Assembly: GCF_001189245.1 (NCBI RefSeq)
Contig: NZ_LFIQ01000027.1
Span: 30,750-94,749, forward strand
Length of the DNA stretch: 64,000 nt
Direction of reading: 5' to 3'
From: Bradyrhizobium pachyrhizi
GTDB lineage: Bacteria; Pseudomonadota; Alphaproteobacteria; Rhizobiales; Xanthobacteraceae
The notes beneath the pieces were generated by a model. The model worked only from the letters and a program-made list of their open reading frames with translations, was not told where the DNA came from and ran no database searches. The translations under genes and the position numbers were made by a program. Below, piece by piece: positions 1 to 9,186 of this stretch. The number at the start of each line of letters is the position of its first letter. Within the stretch, counting starts at the first letter, position 1.

Positions 1-2
1 GA

Positions 3-410
3 AATGGCGGCAATGGTCACACGTCAGTTGTCCAAGACCGCGAAGCGCAGGAGCGTTTGGCTGCCAACACGATCGATAACGCGCTCGAACTCAAGTCAAT
101 CGATCCAATCTTGCGGATCAATCCCACCGATGCCACCGAACACGCAGGTAAGATCGAAACGAGTCCGGAACTCGCCTGGCTGACCGGCCCCAATCTCGCG
201 GATAGCCTGCTCTCCTTCGTCACGCCCTGCCTGCGTCATTCGCATGTTGTGCGTCCAGAACAACACGGCCTTCTCCTCGAGCGGCTGGCCGATGCGCTGT
301 CAGCCGCATCAGAGGGCTCGGTGGCGCGCGAAGGGGCCGCGCTTCTGCAGCTAGAGCTGCGGCGCTTAATCCTGCTCCGGCAGAATCACAACGGCTTGAT
401 CCAAGGCTAG
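3..410 (+). CDS. SctX-like T3SS protein (5' end may lie outside window)
   Basis: The frame is open from the first bases of the window, so the true start may lie upstream; a TTG at 57 is the first start-like codon I see. The visible product is about 120-135 residues. Its C-terminal third (residues rich in Ala/Leu/Arg, ending near NHNGLIQG) resembles the C-terminal helix of YscX in size and pattern. It is followed two bases later by a TPR gene that aligns with YscY and then by sctV, which is the yscX-yscY-yscV order of Yersinia. In Yersinia, YscX is exported and binds YscY and YscV. The family assignment is inference from order, size and a short similarity; it is probably the counterpart of the gene preceding rhcV in other rhizobia (y4yQ in NGR234). 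Confidence 0.55.
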   Translation, partial: NGGNGHTSVVQDREAQERLAANTIDNALELKSIDPILRINPTDATEHAGKIETSPELAWLTGPNLADSLLSFVTPCLRHSHVVRPEQHGLLLERLADALSAASEGSVAREGAALLQLELRRLILLRQNHNGLIQG

Positions 411-412
411 CA

Positions 413-838
413 ATGCCAGATCCGCGCGCAGTGCAACACTTCACACCTGCCCAGTCGTCGAATGTTTCCAAAGCCGATGGGGTGGTGCCGATCTCTGGGC
501 CCGAGCGCGATTTGCTCTGCGCGCTTTCCTATGTCCACCTTGCGTGCGGGCAGAGCGCACACGGTCTGGCTCTTTTACGGCCCGTCGTTCACGAACATTC
601 TCAAGACGTCGAGCTGCTTCGTATCCTCGCCTATGCTCTCATCTCAGAGCGCCTCGGCGAGGAAGCGCTATCGGTATTGGACAGGCTGGACGTGCTTGAT
701 GATCAGCCATCGTCTCGCCTGCCATTGCTGCTGCTGCGCAGCCATGCTCTGCGTCAGGCTGGCCGCATGGTCGAGGCGCAGGCCACTTTCAAGCGCTATG
801 TTTCATTGCGGGGCAGCACGGCTCCGGTCAAACAATAA
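413..838 (+). CDS. SctY-like TPR chaperone of T3SS
   Basis: A 141-residue protein starting with ATG two bases after the previous stop. Residues ~30-135 form TPR-like helix pairs (ALSYVHLACGQSAHGLALL, then LRILAYALISERLGEEALSVL, then LLRSHALRQAGRMVEAQATF). The end, AQATFKRYVSLR, lines up with the YscY end ARHAYQHYLELK from memory. YscY is a cytoplasmic chaperone for YscX that also contacts the export gate SctV, encoded 8 bases downstream here. A generic TPR chaperone is the alternative, but position and length favour SctY. Confidence 0.6.
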   Translation: MPDPRAVQHFTPAQSSNVSKADGVVPISGPERDLLCALSYVHLACGQSAHGLALLRPVVHEHSQDVELLRILAYALISERLGEEALSVLDRLDVLDDQPSSRLPLLLLRSHALRQAGRMVEAQATFKRYVSLRGSTAPVKQ

Positions 839-846
839 GGCTTTGC

Positions 847-2964
847 ATGGCCAGGCACCTACGAAATCTCGTCGCCCGCGCGCCGTCTCACCCGGATTTG
901 ATGGTCGCGTTGATGCTGCTTCTGGCGATCGGAATGATGATCATGCCGATCCCAATCGTGGTGCTCGATATGCTGATCGGCTTCAATCTGGGCTTTGCCA
1001 TATTGCTGCTGATGGTCGCCCTTTATCTCAATACGCCGCTCGACTTTTCGTCGCTGCCGGGCGTCATCCTTATCTCCACCGTCTTTCGTCTAGCCCTTAC
1101 CGTTGCAACGACGCGGCTGATACTCGCCGAAGGCGATGCCGGCAGCATCATCCATACGTTTGGCGATTTCGTCATATCGGGCAACATCGCCGTCGGAATT
1201 GTCATATTCCTCATCGTGACCATGGTGCAGTTCATGGTTCTCGCTAAGGGTGCCGAACGCGTCGCAGAGGTGTCGGCGCGCTTCACGCTCGACGCCCTGC
1301 CTGGCAAGCAGATGGCTATCGACGCGGAGCTGCGCAACGGCCACATCGATCAGCACGAAGCCCGCAACCGGCGTAGCGCGCTGGAGCGAGAAAGCCAACT
1401 TCACGGGGCCATGGACGGCGCTATGAAATTCGTGAAGGGCGACGCCATCGCCGGCCTCATCGTCATCTGCATCAACATGCTGGGCGGCATCACGATCGGT
1501 TCGCTTTCGAAGGGCATGTCCCTTGAGGAGGCGATGCATCAATATACCATCCTGACTATAGGCGATGCGCTCATTTCGCAGATTCCGGCCTTGTTGCTTT
1601 CAATTACAGCCGCGACCATCGTCACTCGCGTCAACGGTCCCTCCAGGCTTAATCTTGGCGCCGATATCGTCAACCAGCTTACTGCCAGCACACAAGCGCT
1701 ACGGCTGGCCGCCTGCGTCCTCGTTGTGATGGGGCTTGTTCCCGGCTTCCCCTTGCCACCCTTCGTCATTCTGGCGGCACTCTTCTGTGCGGCGAGCTTT
1801 CTCAAGGTTGGTACGCGGGATGGCAAAGCGGACATCAAGACAGGCGCCAGTTCGACCGGCTCGGCTCCCACTCCCGCACAGGGTCAGAAGCAAACCGTGC
1901 CTGCGGAAGCACTTCCGATCACGCTCCTGCTAGCACCGAACCTGACACAAGCGATCGACAAAGCAGACCTCGAGCAGGGCATCGGACGGGTTTCGGCACT
2001 GGTCTCATCTGATCTTGGCATCACAATTCCACGCATTCCAACCCAGGTCGACCAGCAGTTGGCGGATTCGCAATTCAGGGTGGATGTCGAGGGAGTGCCC
2101 GTCGAAGCGGACAGCCTCAAGCCGACACAACTCTTGCTCAACGACGACGCCGTAAACATTGAATTGAGCGGAATTCCCTTTCGGCAGGAGCCAGACACGA
2201 ACCGGATCTGGATCGAACAAGCTCATACTGCTGCTCTCAAAGCAGCCGGAATAGGATATCACCGTGCAAGCGATGTGATCGCTTTGCGGGTCCAGTCAAC
2301 GTTGAGGCGCTATGCCCAACGCTTAGTGGGCATTCAGGAAACCCGTCAGCTGCTTGGCCGGATGGAGCAGGAATATGCTGATCTCGTGAAGGAGGTGCTA
2401 CGCACGACGCCGATCCCCCGCATCGCGGACGTCCTGCGCCGTTTGCTGGATGAGGGCATCCCGATCCGCAACACTCGCCTAGTCCTGGAGGCGCTCGCAG
2501 AATGGAGCGAACGGGAGCAGAATGCCGTGCTGCTGACCGAATATGTCCGCTCCGGTCTGAAACGGCAGATCTGTCATCGCTATGCTAACGCCCATCGTGT
2601 TGTCGCTGCCTTTATCGTCGAGCGCGAAACCGAGAATATCGTGCGCGGTGCCGTGCGCGAAACCGCTGTCGGTCCCTATCTTGTTTTGGAGGATCGGCAA
2701 AGTGAGATGCTGCTTTCACAATTCCATCAGATCCATGCCAGCCTCGCGCGGAGTCAGAGCCAGCCAGTCATTCTTGGCTCGATGGATATCCGGCGTTTCG
2801 TCCGCGGCTTCCTCACCCGCAACGGGATCGATCTGCCAGTTCTCTCGTATCAGGATCTTGCCGCGGACTTCACGGTCCAGCCGATTGGCTCCGTCAAGCT
2901 TTCTGCGGGCAAGGACAAGCCCCCCACAGGAGAGCATCGCGATCTTCTCCGCGCGGCCGGCTGA
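847..2964 (+). CDS. rhcV: T3SS export-gate protein RhcV (SctV/FlhA family)
   Basis: A 705-residue protein of full family length. Residues ~20-310 contain several hydrophobic membrane segments (LMLLLAIGMMIMPIPIVVLD; FAILLLMVALYL; IVIFLIVTMVQFMVLAKGAERVAEV), and the rest is the cytoplasmic nonamer-forming domain. The block around residues 130-165, with ARFTLDALPGKQMAIDAELR, is the conserved FlhA/SctV signature. SctV forms the inner-membrane export gate that receives effector-chaperone complexes. AAGG lies 5-8 bases before the ATG, and the gene is the third of a tightly packed run. The product should serve the effectors encoded elsewhere in this window. Confidence 0.95.
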   Translation: MARHLRNLVARAPSHPDLMVALMLLLAIGMMIMPIPIVVLDMLIGFNLGFAILLLMVALYLNTPLDFSSLPGVILISTVFRLALTVATTRLILAEGDAGSIIHTFGDFVISGNIAVGIVIFLIVTMVQFMVLAKGAERVAEVSARFTLDALPGKQMAIDAELRNGHIDQHEARNRRSALERESQLHGAMDGAMKFVKGDAIAGLIVICINMLGGITIGSLSKGMSLEEAMHQYTILTIGDALISQIPALLLSITAATIVTRVNGPSRLNLGADIVNQLTASTQALRLAACVLVVMGLVPGFPLPPFVILAALFCAASFLKVGTRDGKADIKTGASSTGSAPTPAQGQKQTVPAEALPITLLLAPNLTQAIDKADLEQGIGRVSALVSSDLGITIPRIPTQVDQQLADSQFRVDVEGVPVEADSLKPTQLLLNDDAVNIELSGIPFRQEPDTNRIWIEQAHTAALKAAGIGYHRASDVIALRVQSTLRRYAQRLVGIQETRQLLGRMEQEYADLVKEVLRTTPIPRIADVLRRLLDEGIPIRNTRLVLEALAEWSEREQNAVLLTEYVRSGLKRQICHRYANAHRVVAAFIVERETENIVRGAVRETAVGPYLVLEDRQSEMLLSQFHQIHASLARSQSQPVILGSMDIRRFVRGFLTRNGIDLPVLSYQDLAADFTVQPIGSVKLSAGKDKPPTGEHRDLLRAAG

Positions 2965-2993
2965 CGAGTAAAGCTGTGGGCGTGAGATAACCC

Positions 2994-3584
2994 ATGAAAT
3001 CATATGAAATTGACGTTCTGCGGTGCCGGCGCAGCTTTCGTCCGCACTCGTGCTCAGCCCTTCTCCCAATTCTCGCCGTTTTGCTGCTCGCAGGCTGCGC
3101 AAACCTAGACCACCCCGGCCTTTCATCACAGCAGATGCCCACAGCAGAGTTGGTTGGCGTTGCGGAGATCGATCCCGCTATGCGAGAGCGCATCGCTCAC
3201 GCCCTCGTTCGGGACGCTGACGAGCAGCACTTGTGCGATGCGCTGAAGCAAAGACCGGACAACGCCGATGCGGCGATTCCTGTTGCGCGGGCACTGCTGG
3301 CTCGTAAATGCCCGGGCGAGGCGATTGAGGTGCTTGATACCGTCTTGTTGGCGTCACCCGGCGACCTGCGCGCACTGAACGCCAAAGCCGTCGTCCTCGA
3401 TCACTAAGGCCGCCACCAGGAGGCCCAAGCGCTGTACCGCCAAGCTCTCGCAGCCGAACCGGCAAATCCGATGTTGCGCAACAATCTCACGCTATCGCTC
3501 GCACTTGACGGCAAGACAGAGCCAGAGAACGCCAGCCCCCGACCGCAGTGGGACGGCCGACAGGCATTGGCCCGATCGAGATAG
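2994..3584 (+). pseudogene. TPR lipoprotein (TadD/y4yS-like), interrupted by in-frame TAA
   Basis: ATG at 2994 opens a frame with a lipoprotein signal: basic N-terminus, hydrophobic stretch SALLPILAVLLLAGC and a LAGC lipobox, then TPR-like helices. The frame stops at TAA 3405-3407, but the same frame continues sensibly to TAG at 3582. The codons after the stop read GRHQEAQALYRQALAAEP, a textbook TPR helix pair, so the stop cuts a TPR unit in half. A full product would be about 195 residues. In NGR234 a TPR lipoprotein gene (y4yS) follows rhcV, so this is likely its counterpart. Whether the truncated 137-residue form works is unknown; a base-calling error at one position would also explain it. 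Confidence 0.75.
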
Positions 3585-4852
3585 ACCAGCGACTAAGAGC
3601 GAACCACAGATGCTTGATGCTTGCCCGAAGGTTGACTATTCGCCGCGATGCTCGAGGACCGCTTTCCTGGGAAGTGACGTCTTTGGTGGAATGGGGGTCG
3701 TCATAGATCGCTGGCGAGATCGGGCAGCTATTCTTGATCTCGCCACCGGCGCTCAAGCAGTGGAGCACTGAAATCTGCCGATATAGGCTTGGACAGCCGG
3801 ATGGCCTCGACCAAGGCGCTCAATAATGCACGTAGTCCATACTCGCTATGGGCACGTTATCTGCTCAGAAGACAAAGTATGTTCGACTCGTGTCCGGCGC
3901 GCCATTAAACTCAGATCATTATGAGATTTTTGGCTGCCGAGCAATCCATCAGGTAAGCACGCGCGAACTCATAAAATGTCTCTCGAGCTCCGCAACTGCC
4001 CGTTCCTCCCACTCCGCGGCTTGCGCCAGCAATGAGCACCCTTGGATTGGCCGAAATGCCGCGGTCTGACGGCACAGCGAAGCTATCGCGCGATAGCGGC
4101 GCACGTTTTCCATAACGGCCATTCCTGTCATGTCTGATCTCTTCACCTGCTGTTCGGGGCGAGAGCTTGGCGCAGAATTGTTTTCGATCCGTTAGCGGTC
4201 AGAGCAGAAAGCGCAAATGGTTGGCAAAACCTTGCTAGCCCGATGTCCTATGATGAGCTCCTCCCCGCGGGAAATCAAACCAGCCTTGTATATCAAGATG
4301 CTTCGGCACTTCGTCTAACTGTGCACTGTCGAGCGGGACGTGAAGGCGCGCTCAGGCGCACTATGCCAGTCCGAAACGTCGGCGGGCCATCGTGGATGTC
4401 CGCACCGCGCTGCCTAGGCGTGTCGCGCCGGCCGCAGGAGAATTAGATTGCCTGCCTCCTACGGCCACACCGAAGCCGAGGACCACTTGACCTTAGATTA
4501 TGATCTGCCTTGGCAGCGTCATCAAAGATCTCGCGCGAAACGATCGGAATGGCTCTTCCGCAGACGAAATCTGCTAAGTGCCACCCGCCGACGCGCAATC
4601 CTTGCCCGCACGTCGCTCGAGCGTGAGGCCGATCGCTGCAGCCGCTCACCTAGTTCGCAGATTTGGTCGTGCAGCTTCGTCCCGTAGCAAAACGTGTCCC
4701 GACCGGAGACTGGTAATGAAAAGCATTCCTGGCTTGGCCGCTTGAGCATCGCGAACCTCTGTCCTGCGCCGTTCACGACACTTTACGCCGGGCCGAAATG
4801 TTTGTGGCGCAGGAACTAGCATCCCACCAAAATAAGGAGGTGACAGCACGTT
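3585..4852. other. Sparse accessory DNA
   Basis: Apart from the small minus-strand gene at 3949-4146, I see no reading frame here with recognisable domains, and no convincing tts box or -24/-12 element. A strong Shine-Dalgarno sequence, AAGGAGGT, lies at 4834-4841 and belongs to the following gene region. Confidence 0.5.
3949..4146 (-). CDS. Small conserved rhizobial protein
   Basis: A 65-residue frame whose core, ENVRRYRAIASLCRQTAAF followed by a Leu/Ala/Glu-rich amphipathic helix (LLAQAAEWEERAVAEL), matches a small hypothetical protein type I recall as recurrent in Bradyrhizobium and Rhizobium genomes. Internal ATG codons just downstream are alternative starts. No function is known to me. 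The helix-rich, Glu/Arg-patterned composition suggests a real protein rather than a chance frame. Confidence 0.5.
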   Translation of the reverse strand: MKRSDMTGMAVMENVRRYRAIASLCRQTAAFRPIQGCSLLAQAAEWEERAVAELERHFMSSRVLT

Positions 4853-4936
4853 TTGTTTGAACGAGGATCCTATGCGACTGCTCGAAAGATAGTTTTTAGC
4901 CAGAGCGATCGCACCGCTCGCGACCAGGGGACTCGG

Positions 4937-5647
4937 ATGATCACGCCGGTTCGACGGAACTGGAGTCCAAAAGAATTATTCAATGGTCTTACGCCTACGA
5001 TGTTCACCGCCGAACCATCGGCCGTACGCGCACGTTGGGATAAATTGTGGCCTGATCTGTACACGGAATATGACGCCCGGTACTTGAAGCAAGAATTGGC
5101 CATCCGAAATCTCGTCGTTACCGATGAAGCTGCGGCATTTCTCAACGCCTGGGCGATCGATGAAGAGCGCCACACCGATGGCTTCATCCGCATCATTGAA
5201 CTTGTCGCTAATGAATCCGAAAAGGATCTTCGGGAGAGATTGGACGCTCGACCGCATGATTTTGGTCCGATCATTGAACACCTGAAGGACGAATTCTCCC
5301 TAATGGTTATGATCGCATTTGATGAGATGTGCACTTGCCGCGCCTACGCAGCAGAAAAGCCGTTTTATGACGGTCTTGGGAACAAGACGTTCCATCTTTG
5401 GCTGCGAGAGGTAATTGCCGACGAGGCGGTTCATTCGATGAATGCTGTTAACGTTATTCGCGCGCGCTATCGCGACCGCATTGGCCAAGTCGGCCCAATC
5501 CTCGATAACCTAATCCGCGCGAGCAATAATCTACGCTATTGCGGCACCTTCGTCCTGGATTACTTCGGCACAGTGTACTCAAAGGAGCTGCTCGCCAACT
5601 CTCGTCTCGCGACCATGAGAAATATTGCCAAGCCACTCACGGTGTAG
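4937..5647 (+). CDS. Ferritin-like diiron protein
   Basis: With ATG at 4937 (AGGGGAC 4-10 bases upstream) the product is 236 residues. A TTG at 4853, 12 bases after a perfect AAGGAGGT, would add 28 residues, and I cannot decide between them. The protein is helical with carboxylate/His ligand pairs typical of four-helix diiron carboxylate proteins: WAIDEERHTDGF around the first third and REVIADEAVHSMNAV in the second half, plus a central FDEMCTCRAY helix. The family includes acyl desaturase-like and N-oxygenase-like enzymes. The substrate cannot be read from the sequence. It stands alone, about 370 bases before the M16 peptidase gene. Confidence 0.65.
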   Translation: MITPVRRNWSPKELFNGLTPTMFTAEPSAVRARWDKLWPDLYTEYDARYLKQELAIRNLVVTDEAAAFLNAWAIDEERHTDGFIRIIELVANESEKDLRERLDARPHDFGPIIEHLKDEFSLMVMIAFDEMCTCRAYAAEKPFYDGLGNKTFHLWLREVIADEAVHSMNAVNVIRARYRDRIGQVGPILDNLIRASNNLRYCGTFVLDYFGTVYSKELLANSRLATMRNIAKPLTV

Positions 5648-5760
5648 AGCGAGACTGTAACAGCGAGCCGTACGAAACTTGATCAGCCGTCATATCGCGG
5701 CTCAATCCGTCCTTCCCTGTAGGTTGCCAGTTGGCGAACACTGTGCGCTTTCGTGCGCAA

Positions 5761-5776
5761 TGTCGTGTTCACGACA
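5761..5776 (+). promoter_or_regulatory. NifA upstream activator site
   Basis: TGTCGTGTTCACGACA fits TGT-N10-ACA and is a near-perfect palindrome. It lies about 90-105 bases before the -24 element at 5864, the usual spacing for NifA looping to sigma-54 polymerase. Confidence 0.6.
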
Positions 5777-5863
5777 TGCCGGCTGTCGACCTTTGGCAAG
5801 AACATGCACGTAGGTTCTGTTTTGCACCCGCCTGGCGCGCCGTTCGTCCGTGCGCGGGTTTTC

Positions 5864-5879
5864 GGGCAATTGGCCTGCC
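5864..5879 (+). promoter_or_regulatory. Candidate sigma-54 promoter of the M16 peptidase pair
   Basis: GGGCAATTGGCCTGCC keeps the invariant GG-N10-GC and the CA after GG, but deviates at the first base, at the C before the spacer and in the TT before GC. Its credit comes mostly from the good UAS upstream. Transcription would start near 5890, upstream of the ATG at 6019. Confidence 0.45.
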
Positions 5880-6018
5880 CTTTGCTCCGTCGCTTGCTAA
5901 ACGGTGTGCAGCTGTCCGCTTTGTCGGTCTGTCCGGCACGGAACGTGACTCTCGATGGAAGAACCGGATTTCGGTCACCGCCACGGCGCAAGATATCGCC
6001 ACTGGCGCCATAGATTTG

Positions 6019-7407
6019 ATGAGGCGCACCGCCCTGGCGGTCGAACACAGAACGGATGATAGCACAGATCGTAACCTATCCTTTCTTGCGGAGGAGAGCG
6101 TCTTTGCCCAGGACACGATCAGGTCGGATCGACCAGCTAGCTTCGCGCTTCAGAACGGCCTGCAGGTGGTGGCAATCCCGGATCATCGGATACCCGTTGT
6201 TACTCAGATGATCTGGTATAAGGTCGGCTCGGCGGACGAGCCGGGGGGCAAATCGGGGCTGGCGCATTTCCTCGAACACCTGATGTTCAAGGGCACCTCC
6301 AAACATCCGTCGGATGAGTTTTCCCAGACCGTATTGCGCGTCGGCGGCTACCGAAATGCCTTCACCGGGAAGGACTATACCAGCTATTACCAGCATGTGC
6401 CGCGCGAGCACCTCGGCAAGATGATGGAATTTGAAGCTGACTGCATGACTGGTCTCATTCTCAAAGACGAGAATGTGCTGTCCGAGCGCGACGTCGTGCT
6501 CGAGGAACTCAATATGCGCGTCGCCAACGTTCCAGGTGCGCGGCTCTTCGAGCAAATGATGGCAGCGCTTTACCTCAACCATCCCTACGGCCGGCCTGTG
6601 ATCGGCTGGCGGCTGGAGATTGAAAAGCTCGACCGCGAGGACGCGCTCGCCTTCTACAAGGGCTTCTACGCGCCGAACAATGCCATCCTGGTCATCGCGG
6701 GTGACGTCGAGGTCAGTGAGATCCGCCCGATGGTGCAGAAGAATTTTGGCGGCATCCCCCCGCAGCCATCGATCCCCGCGGACCGCCTGCGACCGCAGGA
6801 GCCGACGCCGGCCGCGCCGCGCACCGTGACGCTGGCCGATCCCCTCGTCGAGCAACCTGCCTTGCACCGCTGCTATCTCGCACCGTCGGCTCACACCGCG
6901 GACGCCGGGGACAGTGCAGCGCTCGAGAAACTGATGGGCCGTGGCGTCAACTCATATCTTTATCGCGCGCTGGTAAATGACAAGCAGCTCGCGGTCAGTG
7001 CCTCGGCGGGCTACCACGCTACCGCACTCGATCCCTCACAATTCTGGATTTCCGTCACACCAAAACCTGGCGTCGAGTTCGGCCAGATTGAGCGCGCGAC
7101 CGACGAGGTGATCGCCGACATTGCGCATCATCCCGCGAGTAGCGAAGATCTCGAGCGGGTCAAGACCCGGCTGATCGCGCAAGCAATCTACGCCCAGGAC
7201 AATCACGAAATGCTCGCGATCTGGTATGGCGGCGGCCTGGCGACGGGACTTTGCATCGACGATATCCGAGGCTGGCCGGACGGCATCCGCGCCGTCGGCG
7301 CCCAGCAGGTGCAGGAGGCCTCGCGGAAATGGCTCGACAAGAGACGCTCGGTGACCGGGTATCTCATCAAAGAGTCAGCGCCACAGCACCGGGAGAAGCA
7401 GCAGTGA
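6019..7407 (+). CDS. M16 family zinc metallopeptidase (y4wA-like)
   Basis: From ATG 6019 the product is 462 residues; the frame is open further upstream, but the similarity starts only near FALQNGLQVVAIPDH. The zinc-binding inverted motif HxxEH is intact in GLAHFLEHLMFKG, and the distal glutamate lies in ERDVVLEEL, so this is the catalytic subunit. M16B enzymes work as heterodimers of a catalytic and a non-catalytic subunit, and the next gene, overlapping by four bases, supplies the second. NGR234 carries a similar pair, y4wA/y4wB, on its symbiotic plasmid. There is no clear signal peptide from this start. The UAS/-24/-12 pair upstream suggests expression in nitrogen-fixing nodules. Confidence 0.85.
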   Translation: MRRTALAVEHRTDDSTDRNLSFLAEESVFAQDTIRSDRPASFALQNGLQVVAIPDHRIPVVTQMIWYKVGSADEPGGKSGLAHFLEHLMFKGTSKHPSDEFSQTVLRVGGYRNAFTGKDYTSYYQHVPREHLGKMMEFEADCMTGLILKDENVLSERDVVLEELNMRVANVPGARLFEQMMAALYLNHPYGRPVIGWRLEIEKLDREDALAFYKGFYAPNNAILVIAGDVEVSEIRPMVQKNFGGIPPQPSIPADRLRPQEPTPAAPRTVTLADPLVEQPALHRCYLAPSAHTADAGDSAALEKLMGRGVNSYLYRALVNDKQLAVSASAGYHATALDPSQFWISVTPKPGVEFGQIERATDEVIADIAHHPASSEDLERVKTRLIAQAIYAQDNHEMLAIWYGGGLATGLCIDDIRGWPDGIRAVGAQQVQEASRKWLDKRRSVTGYLIKESAPQHREKQQ

Positions 7408-8837
7408 CCTATTCTTGTGCACGACGTGAAGTTCTCCTCGGCGGAGCGTCGCTCTCAATCGCGATGCTCGCCTCTCCACCTTCGCTTGCCGCCATTACGA
7501 CCAAGGTCCAGCGTCTGGTCTCGTCTTGCGGTATAGAAGCCTGGTTCGTCCGAGATTCCACTGTCCCGTTGATCGCGATGGAATTCGCTTTCGGCGGCGG
7601 CGCGACCCAAGATCCCACCGACAAAGCCGGGGTTGGCCACATGGTTGCTGGCCGGCTCAACGAAGGTTCCGGCGATCTCGACTTCAGGGCCTTTCACGAG
7701 CGACTCGACCGTCGTGCCCTTGAGCTAAGCTTTGGATCGACCCACGATCACTTCTGTGGTGCCTTGCGCACCCTCGAGGACAACGGGGACGGGGCCTTCG
7801 ACCTTTTACGGATGGCGCTAATCTCGCCCCGCTTCGACCCGACCGATGTCCAACGGATCCGTGCCAGCATGCTCGCGCGCCTTCGGCATTACTCGACAGA
7901 TCCATCGTCGCTCGCCGATCGCAAGTTCCTCGAGGTCGCCTTCAACGATCATCCTTATGCTCGCCCAGCCGCAGGCTCGATCGAAAGCTTGCCGAAGATC
8001 AAGGTCGCGGATCTAAAAAGCCATGTCCGACGCGTGATCGCAAGAGACACGCTCAAGATCGCGGTGGTTGGCAACGTCGATCCAGAGGTTCTCTGCAAGC
8101 TTCTCGACAAGACCTTTGGCGGCCTGCCCGCCAAGGCGGACTCGACGCCGGTACCCGACGTGGTCGTGGCAAAGCCGCCGCAGCGCGTGTTCATTCCGTT
8201 CGACGTGCCGCAGACAGTCGTGGCTTTCGGCGGTCCCGGCGTTCGCCGCAGCGAGCCCGATTTCATGGCCGCCTATGTCGTCAACCATATCCTCGGCGGT
8301 GCCGGTCTGAGGTCGCGGCTGTTCCGCGAAGTCCGCGAGAAGCGCGGGCTAGCCTATTTCGTACGCGAGCACTTGGTCTGGAGGGATCATTCGGCCATGT
8401 TTGTCGGCAAAAGCGGGACCCGAGCCGATCGCGCCGGCGAGACGGTCGAACAGATCGAGAAGCAAGCCCGCCACATCGCCGAGGCAGGGCCCACCCAGCA
8501 GGAACTCGATGACGCAAAGTCTTGCCTGAAAGGCTCGCAGATGCTGGCGCTCAACTCATCATCAAAGCTTGCGCGAACACTGCTGCAGCATCAGCTTGAC
8601 AAGCTCCCGATCGACTATTTCGAAAAGCACAACGCCGTCGTCGATTCCGTGACGTTGGAGGACGCCAAGAGGGTCGCGCAGCGGCTGTGGGGCCAGGGTC
8701 TACTCACCTTTATTGTCGGGCGCGCCCCGCTGGGCGCAGACCGGTCGTCCCCTGTCCCATCGGCCACGACGCCCCCGCCACACGTCGACCAGCTAAGCGC
8801 CACGCCATCACCCACCTTACCGAGAGAACCAAATTAG
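7404..8837 (+). CDS. M16-like non-catalytic partner subunit (y4wB-like)
   Basis: GTG at 7404 overlaps the upstream TGA (GTGA), with GGGAG a few bases before; the product is 477 residues. The N-terminus, ARREVLLGGASLSIAMLAS ending at SLAA, looks like a Tat or Sec export signal. It has the M16 fold landmarks (AVVGNVDPEVL; the Arg/Tyr-type segment LFREVREKRGLAYFV), but the position of HxxEH reads GVGHMVAGRL, so the metal ligands are missing. This matches the inactive beta-type subunit of M16B pairs. Translational coupling argues for a 1:1 complex. If it is exported, the partner would need export too, which is not obvious from its start. Confidence 0.85.
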   Translation: MTYSCARREVLLGGASLSIAMLASPPSLAAITTKVQRLVSSCGIEAWFVRDSTVPLIAMEFAFGGGATQDPTDKAGVGHMVAGRLNEGSGDLDFRAFHERLDRRALELSFGSTHDHFCGALRTLEDNGDGAFDLLRMALISPRFDPTDVQRIRASMLARLRHYSTDPSSLADRKFLEVAFNDHPYARPAAGSIESLPKIKVADLKSHVRRVIARDTLKIAVVGNVDPEVLCKLLDKTFGGLPAKADSTPVPDVVVAKPPQRVFIPFDVPQTVVAFGGPGVRRSEPDFMAAYVVNHILGGAGLRSRLFREVREKRGLAYFVREHLVWRDHSAMFVGKSGTRADRAGETVEQIEKQARHIAEAGPTQQELDDAKSCLKGSQMLALNSSSKLARTLLQHQLDKLPIDYFEKHNAVVDSVTLEDAKRVAQRLWGQGLLTFIVGRAPLGADRSSPVPSATTPPPHVDQLSATPSPTLPREPN

Positions 8838-9186
8838 CTTTTGGGCAGCTCGGCGTCGTAGCCACAAGGCTCGCTCTCCATTTCTCCTTCCGGTGGAGAA
8901 CTGGCACTTGGCTACCCCGGTGGATCCGGCTCAAACTCGCGGACCAACGGCTGGGCCACACAAATGACCGCTCGCCGATTGCCTTGTTGCTAATCTTTTA
9001 CCTTCTGGCTCAAGCAGCGATCCGCGGCACCCTGAAGTCTTCACAGCGCTATAAATTGCTCCTTTTGGAGGATTCCGGGACGAAGAAGCAGGAGCTATGA
9101 GGTCGTCGCTTCCCGTTTCCGATCCTTACTCGATCTGCTGAGGTAAACTCTGCCTTTAGGCGCCTTACAGTTGTGCTCAGCTAGTG
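8838..9186. other. Intergenic DNA, nothing recognised
   Basis: I see no coding frame or regulatory element that I can support here. A short palindrome-like stretch, CCAGTCGAGGACTGG, lies near 9189. Confidence 0.4.

Noticed and set aside
462..1247. 261-codon frame overlapping the sctY-like gene and rhcV
   Set aside because: The composition is low-quality (Arg/His/Cys-rich) and it conflicts with two well supported genes.
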